A DNA stretch of 64,000 bases from Sphingobacterium siyangense (GTDB taxonomy: Bacteria; Bacteroidota; Bacteroidia; Sphingobacteriales; Sphingobacteriaceae). The notes beneath the pieces are model-generated. The model did no database searches. It had not been told where the DNA came from and saw only the letters and a list, made by a program, of their open reading frames with translations. Position numbers and translations under genes: made by a program. This document shows, piece after piece, positions 25,272 through 34,183 of the stretch (the stretch's first letter is position 1; every line of letters starts with the position of its first letter). The stretch lies in the NCBI RefSeq assembly GCF_007830445.1, contig NZ_VLKR01000016.1, positions 82,416-146,415 on the forward strand. Direction: 5' to 3'.

Positions 25272-27749
25272 CTATTGATCAATTTCAACAGCATTTTCTT
25301 TAGCAAAATTTAACCAAAACTCGTATTTATCCACGTTTGCTGCAGCTCCATGCGCAGCATACAGCTGCAGCAAACGATTGACAGCATAGGCATACACGTT
25401 TTCTTCATTGGCTTGCTCATAGTAACGGATCGCTTTTGGCAAACTTTGTTTAACGCCCAGTCCTTCCTCATACAAAATCCCATAATAAATAGCGGCAAAT
25501 TGATTTGTGGTATCCCTTTTTAAATAACGCAATAAGTTCGCGTAATCTTGTTTTTGATAATAGATTTCTGCCATTTGCGCATCGTTGGGGATACCCGCTT
25601 TTTCAGCTTGTTTAAAGTAATCTAAGGCTAAGGCATAGTCCTGTTCCACATAGGCTCCTTCGTAATACCAATTCCCTAAGTTGGTCATGGCTTGCGCCTC
25701 TCCAAGCGCAACAGCTTGCTGATACCCTTTTAAGGCCTTCGAAATATCCAATTCAACACCATGCGCTGTCGCATATAGAAAGGCCCAGTTATTCCATGCC
25801 TGAGCATGGTTCTGCGCCATTGCCTGTTCATAGAAGAACTTTCCCTTTGCGATATCCATTCCATCGTAGCCTGCATCTGTATATATATTTCCAAGGAAAT
25901 ATTGGCAGTCTGCACTGCCCCGATCGGCCGCGATTTTGAGCAGCCGAATGGCTTCGGAGACCTTCCCTTCAGCATCGAGCTTCTTCCCCCTTTCAAGCAG
26001 TGTGTCATTATCGAAATACTGTTCATATCCATCACCCTTGCGTTTCGTCCAGGCTTGATAAAACTGCACAAAATAGCTTTGATCACGCCCCTGTAGCTGA
26101 TAACGTTCTGTATATAAATGCCCGAATGCTGTTTCGGGTATCTCTATCACATTCCGGTTTAGGTCGAGATGAAAGATCTTCTCTCCCTTAAAAAGCAACA
26201 GGAGTTCGCCTGAGATTGCCTCAGGTGCTGGATAATGAAAAGGCGAACAAATATAATCGTAAAGCTCACTGCAAAAGTTAAGCTTCGTATCGAAATAGCG
26301 CATTCCCACAGGACAGTGTATGCGCATAAAATCCAAAAAGCAATGTTCGATTTTCTGATGGGTAATAGCAGGTTCAAGTAACCATTCCCCCCGATGAGCA
26401 TCATAAATCCCCTGTCCTTGAACACAGCTTACGACAAAAATATCTTTGCGGTATTGCTGTATGCTATCTACAGCTACTTTATCTATCAGGCTATCCATCA
26501 GTCGAAATACCCCCTGTTCAAGCGAGTAAATCTGCCATCTTTTATTTTTGAGATAGGCAATACTTTGATAGCCATCCAAGACTATAATCCGATCAATTCC
26601 TTCATCCAAAATATTACCATCGGGTTGAATGACGGCAATTTTGGGCTGTAGCTTATTGGGTTTAATCCAAAAATATCGATTGGCTAGCGGCTCCAGACTA
26701 CCTTCCAGAAAAGTCCCTAAATACTGACCGTCCATTCGGTAATATTTCCTTTTTATCGTTCCTTTTTGCCGGTTATAGAACAGCTTGTTATAGTCATACA
26801 TAAACGGCTCGGGTGCAGGATCTGAAATAATCAATCGTCCTTCAGCCGAAAGGAGAATGTGGCTATCCCCTTGTCTTGCGTTTATAAATCCATAGGCAAT
26901 CCAGTCAAGTTCATCATAGATTGCAGGTATGCTCAGCTGTTTGGCATCTATATGCAGTACCCCACGTTTTCCTGCCACTTCTACTTCAGCGTAATTGTTA
27001 CCATTGATATGCCGCGCATCGAAAGCGTCGCTATATTGACAGGACAGCAGCTCAGCGCCGCTAGCATTGATATAACCATATTGTCCATTTGATTGAACTA
27101 CCGCAATCCCCTGATCGTTGAATTCAAATATCTCATCATAAATCGCGTCAAGCAAAATATCACCTTTAGCATTTTTTAATCCTTGCTTTCCCTCTACTTC
27201 AAAAACTTCCGTTCCTGGTCCTTTCAACACCTCTTCTGCCCATAAGCCCAAGCCATAATCAATCCAATCGGTTTGAAGAGCATCTAAAAATGAAGTATAA
27301 CCAGACTCTTTCACAAGCGGGTCCAGCGGATCTAAGGACTGTTCTTCGACCGCTTGTTCATACAAAGCGGCCTTCATTCTTATTTCCGCCACCCAATCTT
27401 TGGCCTGCTCCGCGCCATTTTCTTCATTCATGGTAAAAACATCGCGTCCATCGATTTGAAAAGTATCGAAAGGCAAAGCCTCCAAAAATTCAAACATCCT
27501 ATTGACAGGCTCAAAATATATTTTTTTATAATGCAATTGATACCTATCAGCCAACAACGCATAAAAATAGCGCAGTCGTGCGATCCCATCTTCCTTGTTT
27601 GCATAAAGCTGGCTGCCTTTGGACCGGATATTGGCGGAAAATAAAGGTAGCATCAGGAAAGGAATTTCATAATTCCATTCGGCCAGATAAGAAGGATATG
27701 TTTCTTTGGTCTTGAGATTTACATTATAGATATAAATACGATGTGCCAT
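25272..27749 (-). CDS. Giant WG-repeat / Sel1-repeat protein (paralogue 2)
   Basis: 825 residues from ATG 27749, where MAHRIYIYN aligns with the paralogue; the longer reading frame would add 20 unrelated residues. Same three-part architecture: N-terminal domain, WG repeats (QGLKNAKGDILLDAIYDEIFEF, YGYINASGAELLSCQYSDAF, KRGVLHIDAKQLSIPAIYDEL) and Sel1-like repeats (GKVSEAIRLLKIAADRGSADCQYFLGNIY, SKALKGYQQAVALGEAQAMTNLGNWY). By eye roughly a third of positions match the neighbour over the full length, so the pair arose by tandem duplication and has diverged considerably. First gene of the operon; function unknown. Confidence 0.8.
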   Translation of the reverse strand: MAHRIYIYNVNLKTKETYPSYLAEWNYEIPFLMLPLFSANIRSKGSQLYANKEDGIARLRYFYALLADRYQLHYKKIYFEPVNRMFEFLEALPFDTFQIDGRDVFTMNEENGAEQAKDWVAEIRMKAALYEQAVEEQSLDPLDPLVKESGYTSFLDALQTDWIDYGLGLWAEEVLKGPGTEVFEVEGKQGLKNAKGDILLDAIYDEIFEFNDQGIAVVQSNGQYGYINASGAELLSCQYSDAFDARHINGNNYAEVEVAGKRGVLHIDAKQLSIPAIYDELDWIAYGFINARQGDSHILLSAEGRLIISDPAPEPFMYDYNKLFYNRQKGTIKRKYYRMDGQYLGTFLEGSLEPLANRYFWIKPNKLQPKIAVIQPDGNILDEGIDRIIVLDGYQSIAYLKNKRWQIYSLEQGVFRLMDSLIDKVAVDSIQQYRKDIFVVSCVQGQGIYDAHRGEWLLEPAITHQKIEHCFLDFMRIHCPVGMRYFDTKLNFCSELYDYICSPFHYPAPEAISGELLLLFKGEKIFHLDLNRNVIEIPETAFGHLYTERYQLQGRDQSYFVQFYQAWTKRKGDGYEQYFDNDTLLERGKKLDAEGKVSEAIRLLKIAADRGSADCQYFLGNIYTDAGYDGMDIAKGKFFYEQAMAQNHAQAWNNWAFLYATAHGVELDISKALKGYQQAVALGEAQAMTNLGNWYYEGAYVEQDYALALDYFKQAEKAGIPNDAQMAEIYYQKQDYANLLRYLKRDTTNQFAAIYYGILYEEGLGVKQSLPKAIRYYEQANEENVYAYAVNRLLQLYAAHGAAANVDKYEFWLNFAKENAVEIDQ

Positions 27750-27923
27750 GCGCGAATTTTTCTGTTTGTCGTTATATCGCAGTAATCCATTCCATATGAC
27801 AAGAATCATGCGAATGCTGTAAAAATACCGTATTTATCGATTTTTTCGATTAGCGGAAAACAGGGATTTTTTTCTCAGCCTATTTTAGGCAACTTTGGTT
27901 TGGATTTTGTAACGGAAAGAACA

Positions 27924-28481
27924 ATGAATCATGTCAAATACAGTTATTATATCGGCGCATTGATACTTCTTTCATTGCAAATTGCCTGTCAGGAAAAATC
28001 AAAGCCACAGGAAGCACACCTAGCACCCGCAAAAACGACGGAAAGACCAGTCAAAGATACCGTCTTAAAAGACACCGCATTGCCAAAACACGCCAAACTG
28101 GATAGCATTGACCATGCCAATGCGCAAAGTGTACTGGAATCTGATGAAGTCACCACAGCTTATGTAAACCTAGCTTCTCAAGACAGCATCATACGCCTAC
28201 ATTCGAATATACGTTTAGACCATCGCTTCTTTGGCTATGAGCAGGCAGATATAGGCTCAAAAAAACTACTTTTATTTTCCATCTTTACCAACGATGTGGA
28301 ACACAATCCATTTCAACTCAAACTGGGCGCATATTACGATACCTCTGGCTTAGACAGTAAAGGCTCAAAACTAAAATATGTGGACACAAAGGGTGATTTT
28401 GTGCAAGCTAAATTCATCGATTCGACCGATATACCGGTATGCACGATCTATTTCGAAAAAAAATGGGTCGAGATCGAATAA
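27924..28481 (+). CDS. Lipoprotein of unknown function
   Basis: 185 residues. MNHVKYSYYIGALILLSLQIAC is a lipoprotein signal with Cys at the lipobox (QIAC, so the -3 position is unusual). A ~50-residue Lys/Thr/Pro-rich spacer follows, then a soluble domain of ~110 residues with no recognised motif. ATG 27924 is chosen; the in-frame TTG at 27900 only lengthens the N-terminus. It is followed after 49 bases by a second small lipoprotein with similar layout, so they may be a related pair. Confidence 0.7.
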   Translation: MNHVKYSYYIGALILLSLQIACQEKSKPQEAHLAPAKTTERPVKDTVLKDTALPKHAKLDSIDHANAQSVLESDEVTTAYVNLASQDSIIRLHSNIRLDHRFFGYEQADIGSKKLLLFSIFTNDVEHNPFQLKLGAYYDTSGLDSKGSKLKYVDTKGDFVQAKFIDSTDIPVCTIYFEKKWVEIE

Positions 28482-28530
28482 AAAACATGTATAACCAATT
28501 TCAAAAAAGTACAACTAACCTAAAACAACC

Positions 28531-29091
28531 ATGAAGTTCACTATAAAAACTATTTTTCTACCCTGTATAGCATTGCTTTTTAGCTGCCAACAAAAGAATG
28601 AGGCTCAAAAAACAGCCATTGCAGTTAGTACCCCAGCCAGTATAGACACTTTACAGAAAAAGGAGGCGATGAAATCCACACCCAATGATGACCTGGCTCT
28701 TTTTAATCAGCTCTATCCGATTGATATTCTTCAGCCGGAGAGCAAAAATAGTTTCAAGAAATATGGTATCGAATTTTCAGGAATATGTTATGCCTGTGAT
28801 CTTGCAGAAATCAAAATAAATAAAAAACAGCTGCTTTTGGTCAATGTCTGTGATTCCAATGAAATCTATCAGATTAAAGAATTTACCGCTATCAGCAACG
28901 ACACAGGCCTAATCATAAAGACCCAGCACAATGAATTTATCTTCAAGCGAGTAGAGAAAGAGCCTATTTTCGAATTACAAATCAAGGGGGATTCGCTGTT
29001 GCTAAAGAATAAACGTATCGCAAAATACTACACCCAGAAATCTTTGATCGATCAATTTGAAGTACATGATTGTGGTGATTTTCAGGGTTAG
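28531..29091 (+). CDS. Lipoprotein of unknown function
   Basis: 186 residues. MKFTIKTIFLPCIALLFSC is a clean lipoprotein signal (lipobox LFSC). After a spacer rich in Ala/Thr/Lys there is a domain with IEFSGICYACDLAEIKINKKQLLLVNVCD, holding a CxxC-like pair (CYAC), and a second Cys pair nearer the end (Cys-containing VHDCGDF). Possibly secreted metal-binding or redox-active, but this rests on cysteines alone. Same direction as the preceding lipoprotein gene. Confidence 0.68.
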   Translation: MKFTIKTIFLPCIALLFSCQQKNEAQKTAIAVSTPASIDTLQKKEAMKSTPNDDLALFNQLYPIDILQPESKNSFKKYGIEFSGICYACDLAEIKINKKQLLLVNVCDSNEIYQIKEFTAISNDTGLIIKTQHNEFIFKRVEKEPIFELQIKGDSLLLKNKRIAKYYTQKSLIDQFEVHDCGDFQG

Positions 29092-29212
29092 CACCGGCTT
29101 GATTTCGTTGGTATTCACGAATAGCAACAGATCAGGAGAATAAAACAATCCCGATTATTAATAAATGACCTTATACGAATTATTTCATTTCTGCCTGCTC
29201 CCCCTGTTCTAC

Positions 29213-29917
29213 TTATACTTCAAAATAAAACCCCGATTCAGTAAGTTCTTTATATTTTACCCTATCAAAACTATAAATCTTCGCAGCCCTGGCACGCCGA
29301 TCTTTCTGCTTATCGCTGTGGTCGATCAATAAACCCATGCTGAGGATTTTTTTTCGAAAATTCCCACGGTCAATTGACCGTTGCAAAACAGTTTCATACA
29401 AATTGTGCAAATCGGGCAAGGTAAACTGTTCGGGCAGCAGCTCAAAACCGATCGGCTGATAACGTATTTTCCCTTTGAGCCTTTCGATGGCGGTATTCAA
29501 GATCTGTTTATGGTCAAAAGCGAGGTCTTTATTTTCAGCAATGCCAAACCATTTTACAGCTTCAATATCCGCACCCGCTTCCAAAATATACGTTTCAGGC
29601 TTGACAAGCGCATAATAAGCAATGCTGATCACTCTTCCGCGCGGATCACGCGCTAAGTCTGAAAATGTATAAAGCTGTTCAAGGAAAATATCCTTGAGAC
29701 CGGCCTCCTCCTGCAGTTTACGAAGCGCACAGTCGTCGGCGGTTTCTTCTTCCTGAATAAAACCACCTGGAAAAGCCCATTTTCCCAAGAAAGGTTCTAT
29801 TGCACGTTTGGTCAATAATACCTTAAGCTGGTTTTTATCAAAACCGAAGATCACACAGTCAACCGTTACTGCAGGCCTCGGATATTCATATACATATTTT
29901 TTTGCTGAGCTTGCCAT
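29213..29917 (-). CDS. nrtR: NrtR-like Nudix-domain transcriptional regulator of NAD metabolism
   Basis: 234 residues. Residues ~15-140 form a Nudix domain; the box starts at Gly52 and reads GFIQEEETADDCALRKLQEEAGL. In the consensus GX5EX7REUXEEXGU the Glu after Arg66 is Lys67, removing one metal ligand, whereas Glu70 and Glu71 remain. Residues ~150-225 form the winged helix-turn-helix typical of NrtR (IGFELLPEQFTLPDLHNLYE, DRGNFRKKILSMGLL). NrtR senses ADP-ribose and represses NAD biosynthesis genes; the substituted box suggests sensing in place of catalysis. It lies 3 bases after the nicotinamidase-like gene in an NAD salvage locus, and paired dyads occur at the locus promoter. Confidence 0.88.
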   Translation of the reverse strand: MASSAKKYVYEYPRPAVTVDCVIFGFDKNQLKVLLTKRAIEPFLGKWAFPGGFIQEEETADDCALRKLQEEAGLKDIFLEQLYTFSDLARDPRGRVISIAYYALVKPETYILEAGADIEAVKWFGIAENKDLAFDHKQILNTAIERLKGKIRYQPIGFELLPEQFTLPDLHNLYETVLQRSIDRGNFRKKILSMGLLIDHSDKQKDRRARAAKIYSFDRVKYKELTESGFYFEV

Positions 29918-29920
29918 GTA

Positions 29921-30841
29921 CTACAAATTTACTTCGGTTGACAATTTGATCTGTATCCCATATTTTTCTTTTAAAGCATCAAACTGCAGGAAGGTTTGCT
30001 CTTCAAATCCGGCAATCGGCGACATGCAGTCTATCAATAAGGTAATACGGGAGGTGATGGACCGATCATGTTCAAAATACTCCAAAATCTGCACCGCCGA
30101 AGCCAATACGCAATGGCTTGATGCCTCTCCCGCGATATAAATGGCATCGTGTGCCCGTATTGCTTCAAGTACAGCATGGTTTACGAATTTATGACCATCA
30201 TATTCGGCTTTAATAATACCATACATTTCCGTATTCGGATCCTGTCCTTTGTAAACCAAGACTGGTTTTACCTGACGCACAGCACTATGAAAATAGAGCA
30301 TATTCGTAAATTGACTCTCAAGCTGTGCGCCAGAGGTCCCCTCCAAACAGTGATATGGCCAGATACACAATTGTTTTTTTCCCTCAGCTTCCAAATGCTG
30401 AAGATAATCCAGCGCTAAGGCTGTATGGCCATTCACAGCACGCCAGATACCATCGCGGACATCAGCATAGCGAATGATGGTAAATGGCTCCGGATGATTT
30501 CCTTCCGTATCGAGCCACCAATCGGCATGGAAAATCTGCATCATCGAATGACAATCAAGACTGCACATCACTTGTGTCAGCGAGCCCAAATTACGGTACA
30601 TCCATTGTGTTAGACGCTGAACATCTGCTTTGGAACCATTGACCGCAAGACTCCCAATAGATTCCATAAAATCGTTCTGAACATCTATTGCCAAAAGCAG
30701 CGTCCGTTTCAGGTCCGAAGCTGCAGGCCTGACCTGCTCCTTTTCTGCCAATGCCAGCATTGCCGGTATATTATCACTTTTGCCGCTGGCAATATGCTGC
30801 ACATCGACAATCTGATCAAATGGTGTTATCATGCTATTCAT
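29921..30841 (-). CDS. Nicotinamidase / isochorismatase-like cysteine hydrolase
   Basis: 306 residues, longer than typical PncA (~210). The isochorismatase-like triad is visible: Asp in LLAIDVQNDFMES, Lys in VLVYKGQDPN, and Cys in GEASSHCVLASAVQ; DCHSMMQIFHADWW supplies the metal-binding histidines. It should deamidate nicotinamide to nicotinic acid or act on a related amide. The extra ~90 residues are spread over the N-terminus and an insertion before the Lys. Start ATG 30841 or 30832 is undecided. The gene is 3 bases ahead of the nrtR-like gene and 177 bases after nadE. Confidence 0.85.
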   Translation of the reverse strand: MNSMITPFDQIVDVQHIASGKSDNIPAMLALAEKEQVRPAASDLKRTLLLAIDVQNDFMESIGSLAVNGSKADVQRLTQWMYRNLGSLTQVMCSLDCHSMMQIFHADWWLDTEGNHPEPFTIIRYADVRDGIWRAVNGHTALALDYLQHLEAEGKKQLCIWPYHCLEGTSGAQLESQFTNMLYFHSAVRQVKPVLVYKGQDPNTEMYGIIKAEYDGHKFVNHAVLEAIRAHDAIYIAGEASSHCVLASAVQILEYFEHDRSITSRITLLIDCMSPIAGFEEQTFLQFDALKEKYGIQIKLSTEVNL

Positions 30842-30979
30842 TTTCTTTCATCAATATTTATTTCAACGCCGCATTTATTACGCAAAACGATGAGGCCATT
30901 AAACTTTTCCTCCAATTAAAAATCATCTTCATTAAAGCATAGTTTTTGTCTCTTGTTAGCTGCTATGAAGTGCTTGCGT

Positions 30980-31016
30980 CGATTGCCATAACTAGCCGAT
31001 TGCCTTAACTAGTTAA
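30980..31016. repeat. Tandem direct repeat with a 12-bp palindrome
   Basis: CGATTGCCATAACTAG (30980-30995) and CGATTGCCTTAACTAG (30997-31012) repeat with period 17 and one mismatch; the second copy is extended into the perfect palindrome TTAACTAGTTAA (31005-31016). It lies just after the nadE stop and 140 bases before the pncA-like ATG on the minus strand, so it could be a terminator remnant or an operator of the pncA-nrtR unit. Confidence 0.55.
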
Positions 31017-31018
31017 AA

Positions 31019-31801
31019 TTAACCCTTGAACGTAGGCACTGCTGCAAACTTGTGCGCAGATTGTTGTATACGTTTACGAATAAGTTCATCTATAACCGGG
31101 TTGCCCGATGTACCTTTCAAAATAAACCCATCGATTTGCGCATAAGTCATTCCCAGTTCATCTTCATCTGTCTGTCCTTCCCAAAGGCCGGCAGACGGAC
31201 TTTTATACTGAATAGATTCGGGTACGCCCAGGTATTTTGCCAAGGTATATACTTCCTGTTTGGTAACCATTGCCAACGGATTCAGATCGTAGGCGCCGTC
31301 GCCCCATTTCGTAAAATAACCTACCGTAGCTTCGGCCATATTCCCCGTACCAATAACAAATCTGCTGCCCAGTTGCGCAAACTGATACAAATATGTCATG
31401 CGAACACGTGGGCGAATATTTGCAAGGCTCAAGGCGCGGTTAGCGGCTGTGGCTTCCGCGACAAATTGTTCTTGATGAATTGCCAACGCATCCACAGCAG
31501 ACTGAATGTCAAACACATGAAACGGAAAATCAAACTTCTGAATAAGCTCCATCGCATGCTGATGACTTTTACTATTATTCATATCGCTGCCATAGGGCAT
31601 CATGACCAAGTGAACATCTACTTGTGCCAGACGGCATAAGCAGGCCACAACACTGCAGTCGATACCACCGCTCATTCCCAATACAAGTCCCTGACGGCCT
31701 GCAGATTTCACTTGCTGAGCAATCCAGGATGCCATCAATTGTGCATACTGTGCAACGTTTTCATCCTGGATGAAAAACGGTTTGTTTACGCTATTTTCCA
31801 T
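31019..31801 (-). CDS. nadE: NH3-dependent NAD+ synthetase
   Basis: 260 residues. Converts nicotinic acid adenine dinucleotide to NAD using ATP and ammonia. GLVLGMSGGIDCSVVACL is the ATP-pyrophosphatase P-loop (SGGxDS-like, with IDCS), FVIGTGNMAEATVGYFTKWGDGAYDLNPLAMVTKQEVY contains the conserved NaAD-binding region, and PSAGLWEGQTDEDELGM is the family signature. There is no N-terminal glutaminase domain, so it needs free ammonia. The start overlaps the 3' end of the nicotinamide phosphoribosyltransferase gene by 11 bases, showing translational coupling. Confidence 0.95.
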   Translation of the reverse strand: MENSVNKPFFIQDENVAQYAQLMASWIAQQVKSAGRQGLVLGMSGGIDCSVVACLCRLAQVDVHLVMMPYGSDMNNSKSHQHAMELIQKFDFPFHVFDIQSAVDALAIHQEQFVAEATAANRALSLANIRPRVRMTYLYQFAQLGSRFVIGTGNMAEATVGYFTKWGDGAYDLNPLAMVTKQEVYTLAKYLGVPESIQYKSPSAGLWEGQTDEDELGMTYAQIDGFILKGTSGNPVIDELIRKRIQQSAHKFAAVPTFKG

Positions 31802-33299
31802 ATACTCGAATTGTTTCAGTTTTCAATCTATTCCTTATTTCTTCAAAACGCGTTGTGTGTGTAAATTCACCATCCAAATAACAGGTTTGGAGTAGGTTTC
31901 TACTTTCCAGTTCAGCTATAGTTTTTGGATTCAGGTTATCTATTAAACGAAATTCATCATTTTCGAATACCACAGCCACCATACCCTTTTGTGACTTCTT
32001 AAAGTTTCCGGTATCTGTAGCCGGACGTTTCTGAATTGCTTTAAATTCTCCATTGACAATTTCGGCAGTTCCTTTTAACGCAAAACCAAAAGTATCGCGT
32101 GTAACATATTGATAGGTATAAGAGCCTATTCCCAATATGGTATTGGTGGAAGCAAAGCCCTTATCGAGCAAACCTTGACATATTTTAGCGGCTCTATCCA
32201 CTGTAATGGAATCACCATAAACCACTCCGATATGTGGATCCAGCTCCTTAAATCCCTTGCTGTTGGTTGTACCGCCAAAAAGTTCAAATAAACGTTCGAC
32301 GATACCTTTCCGAACGGTACTGCGATCAGATGCCACATCACCACAGATAATTTTTACAGGATCGCCACTATCGGGGCGAATAACAACTTTTCCTTCCCTA
32401 GCCATAATAAGATCTTTCAGTTTCGGCAATACGTTGTCAACTACATTCCAGAGGTCATATGTATCCGACACAATGGAAATATTTCCACTTGGGTATACCT
32501 TGGTGATCAGATGCCGAAATGCTTCCACTTCATCCTCACCATAAGAACACATCACACTGTGCTCCGTAGACGGGGTATACATCATTACATCACTTTTTGC
32601 ATGATAGTAGGATTTCAGATACTCCCTAACGGAAAGCGTAGCTGAGACACCGAAGCTCAACAGATGCCCCCCAGCTGTACGATAAGCCGTTTCAGGAGAG
32701 CCCATGCCACGCATGGAAAAATCACCGGCTTGGGTAAAGACTTTATTGACGTCGCCCGTTTTCTCGGCAAAACCCGTCAATAATCTTTTATAGCGATCTG
32801 CAATTGTCGCTGCTGTCATCGGTGACCAGATATAGGCCGATAATTGTGTTTCCAGATAACCCGGAAGCCAGAAAAAATTGGGATGTGTATTTTCAATGGT
32901 AAACATTGGCACGCCAATAGGCACCAGGCTGCCTTCCGGCAAAGCATTTACTTTGATTGGAAGGTACCCCAGTCGATGTAGATCGCGAATATGTTTCGAT
33001 TCATGCATCGATGCGAACTTCGTGTTTGTATTTTCAAAAACAGCTGCTATTGCCTCTTCGTAAGCCGCCACGACCTCCTCTTCCGGTTGAGCAAAAAAGT
33101 TTGCATCAAATGAATTCGTGATTTCGGCCAAGGCCCCCTGCAATCCAAAAAATACAACATGACTAATGCCTTCTATGCGGGACATGCGCGGCGTCCAAGT
33201 CTCATAAACCCATTGCGTATGTGCAGGGTATTGATCCTTATGGCACAATTTATAACCATCTGTCCAAAGTATTGGATTCATGCTCATTGATTTAAACAT
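31791..33299 (-). CDS. nadV: Nicotinamide phosphoribosyltransferase
   Basis: About 500 residues, the size of NAMPT/NadV. Converts nicotinamide and PRPP to NMN, bypassing nicotinic acid. NPILWTDGYKLCHKDQYPAHTQWVYETWTPR is the family N-terminus; QAGDFSMRGMGSPETAY contains the Asp/Arg contacts to the ribose-phosphate and nicotinamide, and VIRPDSGDPVKIICGD binds the pyrophosphate. The start is ambiguous: ATG 33299 overlaps the PRPP synthetase gene by 8 bases; ATG 33287 or 33281 gives the shorter family N-terminus MNPILWTDGYK. Central gene of the NAD salvage operon. Confidence 0.95.
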   Translation of the reverse strand: MFKSMSMNPILWTDGYKLCHKDQYPAHTQWVYETWTPRMSRIEGISHVVFFGLQGALAEITNSFDANFFAQPEEEVVAAYEEAIAAVFENTNTKFASMHESKHIRDLHRLGYLPIKVNALPEGSLVPIGVPMFTIENTHPNFFWLPGYLETQLSAYIWSPMTAATIADRYKRLLTGFAEKTGDVNKVFTQAGDFSMRGMGSPETAYRTAGGHLLSFGVSATLSVREYLKSYYHAKSDVMMYTPSTEHSVMCSYGEDEVEAFRHLITKVYPSGNISIVSDTYDLWNVVDNVLPKLKDLIMAREGKVVIRPDSGDPVKIICGDVASDRSTVRKGIVERLFELFGGTTNSKGFKELDPHIGVVYGDSITVDRAAKICQGLLDKGFASTNTILGIGSYTYQYVTRDTFGFALKGTAEIVNGEFKAIQKRPATDTGNFKKSQKGMVAVVFENDEFRLIDNLNPKTIAELESRNLLQTCYLDGEFTHTTRFEEIRNRLKTETIRVYGK

Positions 33300-34104
33300 A
33301 GCTTTCAGTCGTTAAGTTGATATAATTTATTTTGGGGTGCTTGGTATCCATCATAGAATTGGTGGTAAAGACATTGGTTATCGGTGAATCATCATTCAGC
33401 AGGTTCCCTTTAAAAATTCGGGGTTCGCAATGCGTGACCAAAAGATAGACTGCACTGGCTCCCATTTCTTTCAATATTTTCCCTGCCCAAAGAAATGTTC
33501 CCCCTGCCGAACACAGGTCATCGACAATAATACATTTTGCGCCGAGCGGAATATCTCCGGCCTTAAGTTCCATCCCTTCGATCCGGCCTGTTTGTGGATT
33601 CCGCTTTTTCTCAAAAATACAGCTATTTTCATAGCCGCTGTTGATGTAACGTGCGGCAGCTCCTTTATCCGGAAAAACAATCCGATCTGATTCCGAAAAC
33701 TCAAGTTTTTCCATTAATTGTGGCAACCAGTCCAATGCCGGATAAATCCCTACACTGTTCGCTAGTAGCTCCAATGTCACATTGGAATGCGGTTCGACAA
33801 CAGATACCGCATCAAATTGCAAACTATTGATAAACTCCGACACATATTTCAATGTAAACAAATCACCTTCAATTTTGCGATCCATACGGCTATAGGGCAT
33901 ATAACGGATCAGTAATCTGCAAGATTCGGTAGGTATTTCATCCAATCGCTTTTTGACAAAAAGCAAGCGGATTAAATCTCCATCCTCCTGATAAGTAAAT
34001 TCAATGAGATTGTTCTTTAAGATCAACTGATCAAAATCTTTCACTTTTGTCTCCCCATTTGGAAATTGCTCTGTGACTATCTGATGCTTATTTAATACAA
34101 TCAT
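33292..34104 (-). CDS. Short ribose-phosphate pyrophosphokinase-like protein (PRPP supply)
   Basis: 270 residues, shorter than housekeeping Prs (~310-315) because the N-terminal ~35 residues are missing or divergent. Recognisable elements are FPNGETKVK near the start, RYMPYSRMDRK (the flexible-loop/ATP region), and CIIVDDLCSAGGTFLWAG, the PRPP-binding loop of phosphoribosyltransferase fold proteins. Located first in the NAD operon, it should make PRPP for the adjacent NAMPT. The dedicated, truncated form is typical of NAD-salvage cassettes in bacteria and phages. Its promoter is bracketed by two operator-like dyads. Confidence 0.85.
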   Translation of the reverse strand: MIVLNKHQIVTEQFPNGETKVKDFDQLILKNNLIEFTYQEDGDLIRLLFVKKRLDEIPTESCRLLIRYMPYSRMDRKIEGDLFTLKYVSEFINSLQFDAVSVVEPHSNVTLELLANSVGIYPALDWLPQLMEKLEFSESDRIVFPDKGAAARYINSGYENSCIFEKKRNPQTGRIEGMELKAGDIPLGAKCIIVDDLCSAGGTFLWAGKILKEMGASAVYLLVTHCEPRIFKGNLLNDDSPITNVFTTNSMMDTKHPKINYINLTTESYV

Positions 34105-34128
34105 AGCTTTTAATTTTGCTTTCTACTA

Positions 34129-34147
34129 TTGAGTACTTTTTACTCAA
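34129..34147. promoter_or_regulatory. Operator-like dyad A (candidate NrtR site)
   Basis: TTGAGTACTTTTTACTCAA: 7-bp arms TTGAGTA/TACTCAA, 5-base spacer. It lies just downstream of the -7 box (34148-34155, minus), overlapping the expected transcription start of the NAD operon. Confidence 0.75.
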
Positions 34148-34177
34148 CAAATATGAAGATTAAATTTAAGCTTGCAA
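34148..34177 (-). promoter_or_regulatory. Promoter of the NAD salvage operon
   Basis: On the minus strand TTG (34177-34175), 19-base spacer, and CATATTTG (34155-34148) which differs from TAnnTTTG at the first base. It sits exactly between dyads A and B. Confidence 0.6.
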
Positions 34178-34183
34178 AATAAA

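Noticed and set aside
31052..31639. 195-codon plus-strand frame
   Set aside because: Antisense to nadE, whose family motifs are complete; composition is not protein-like.
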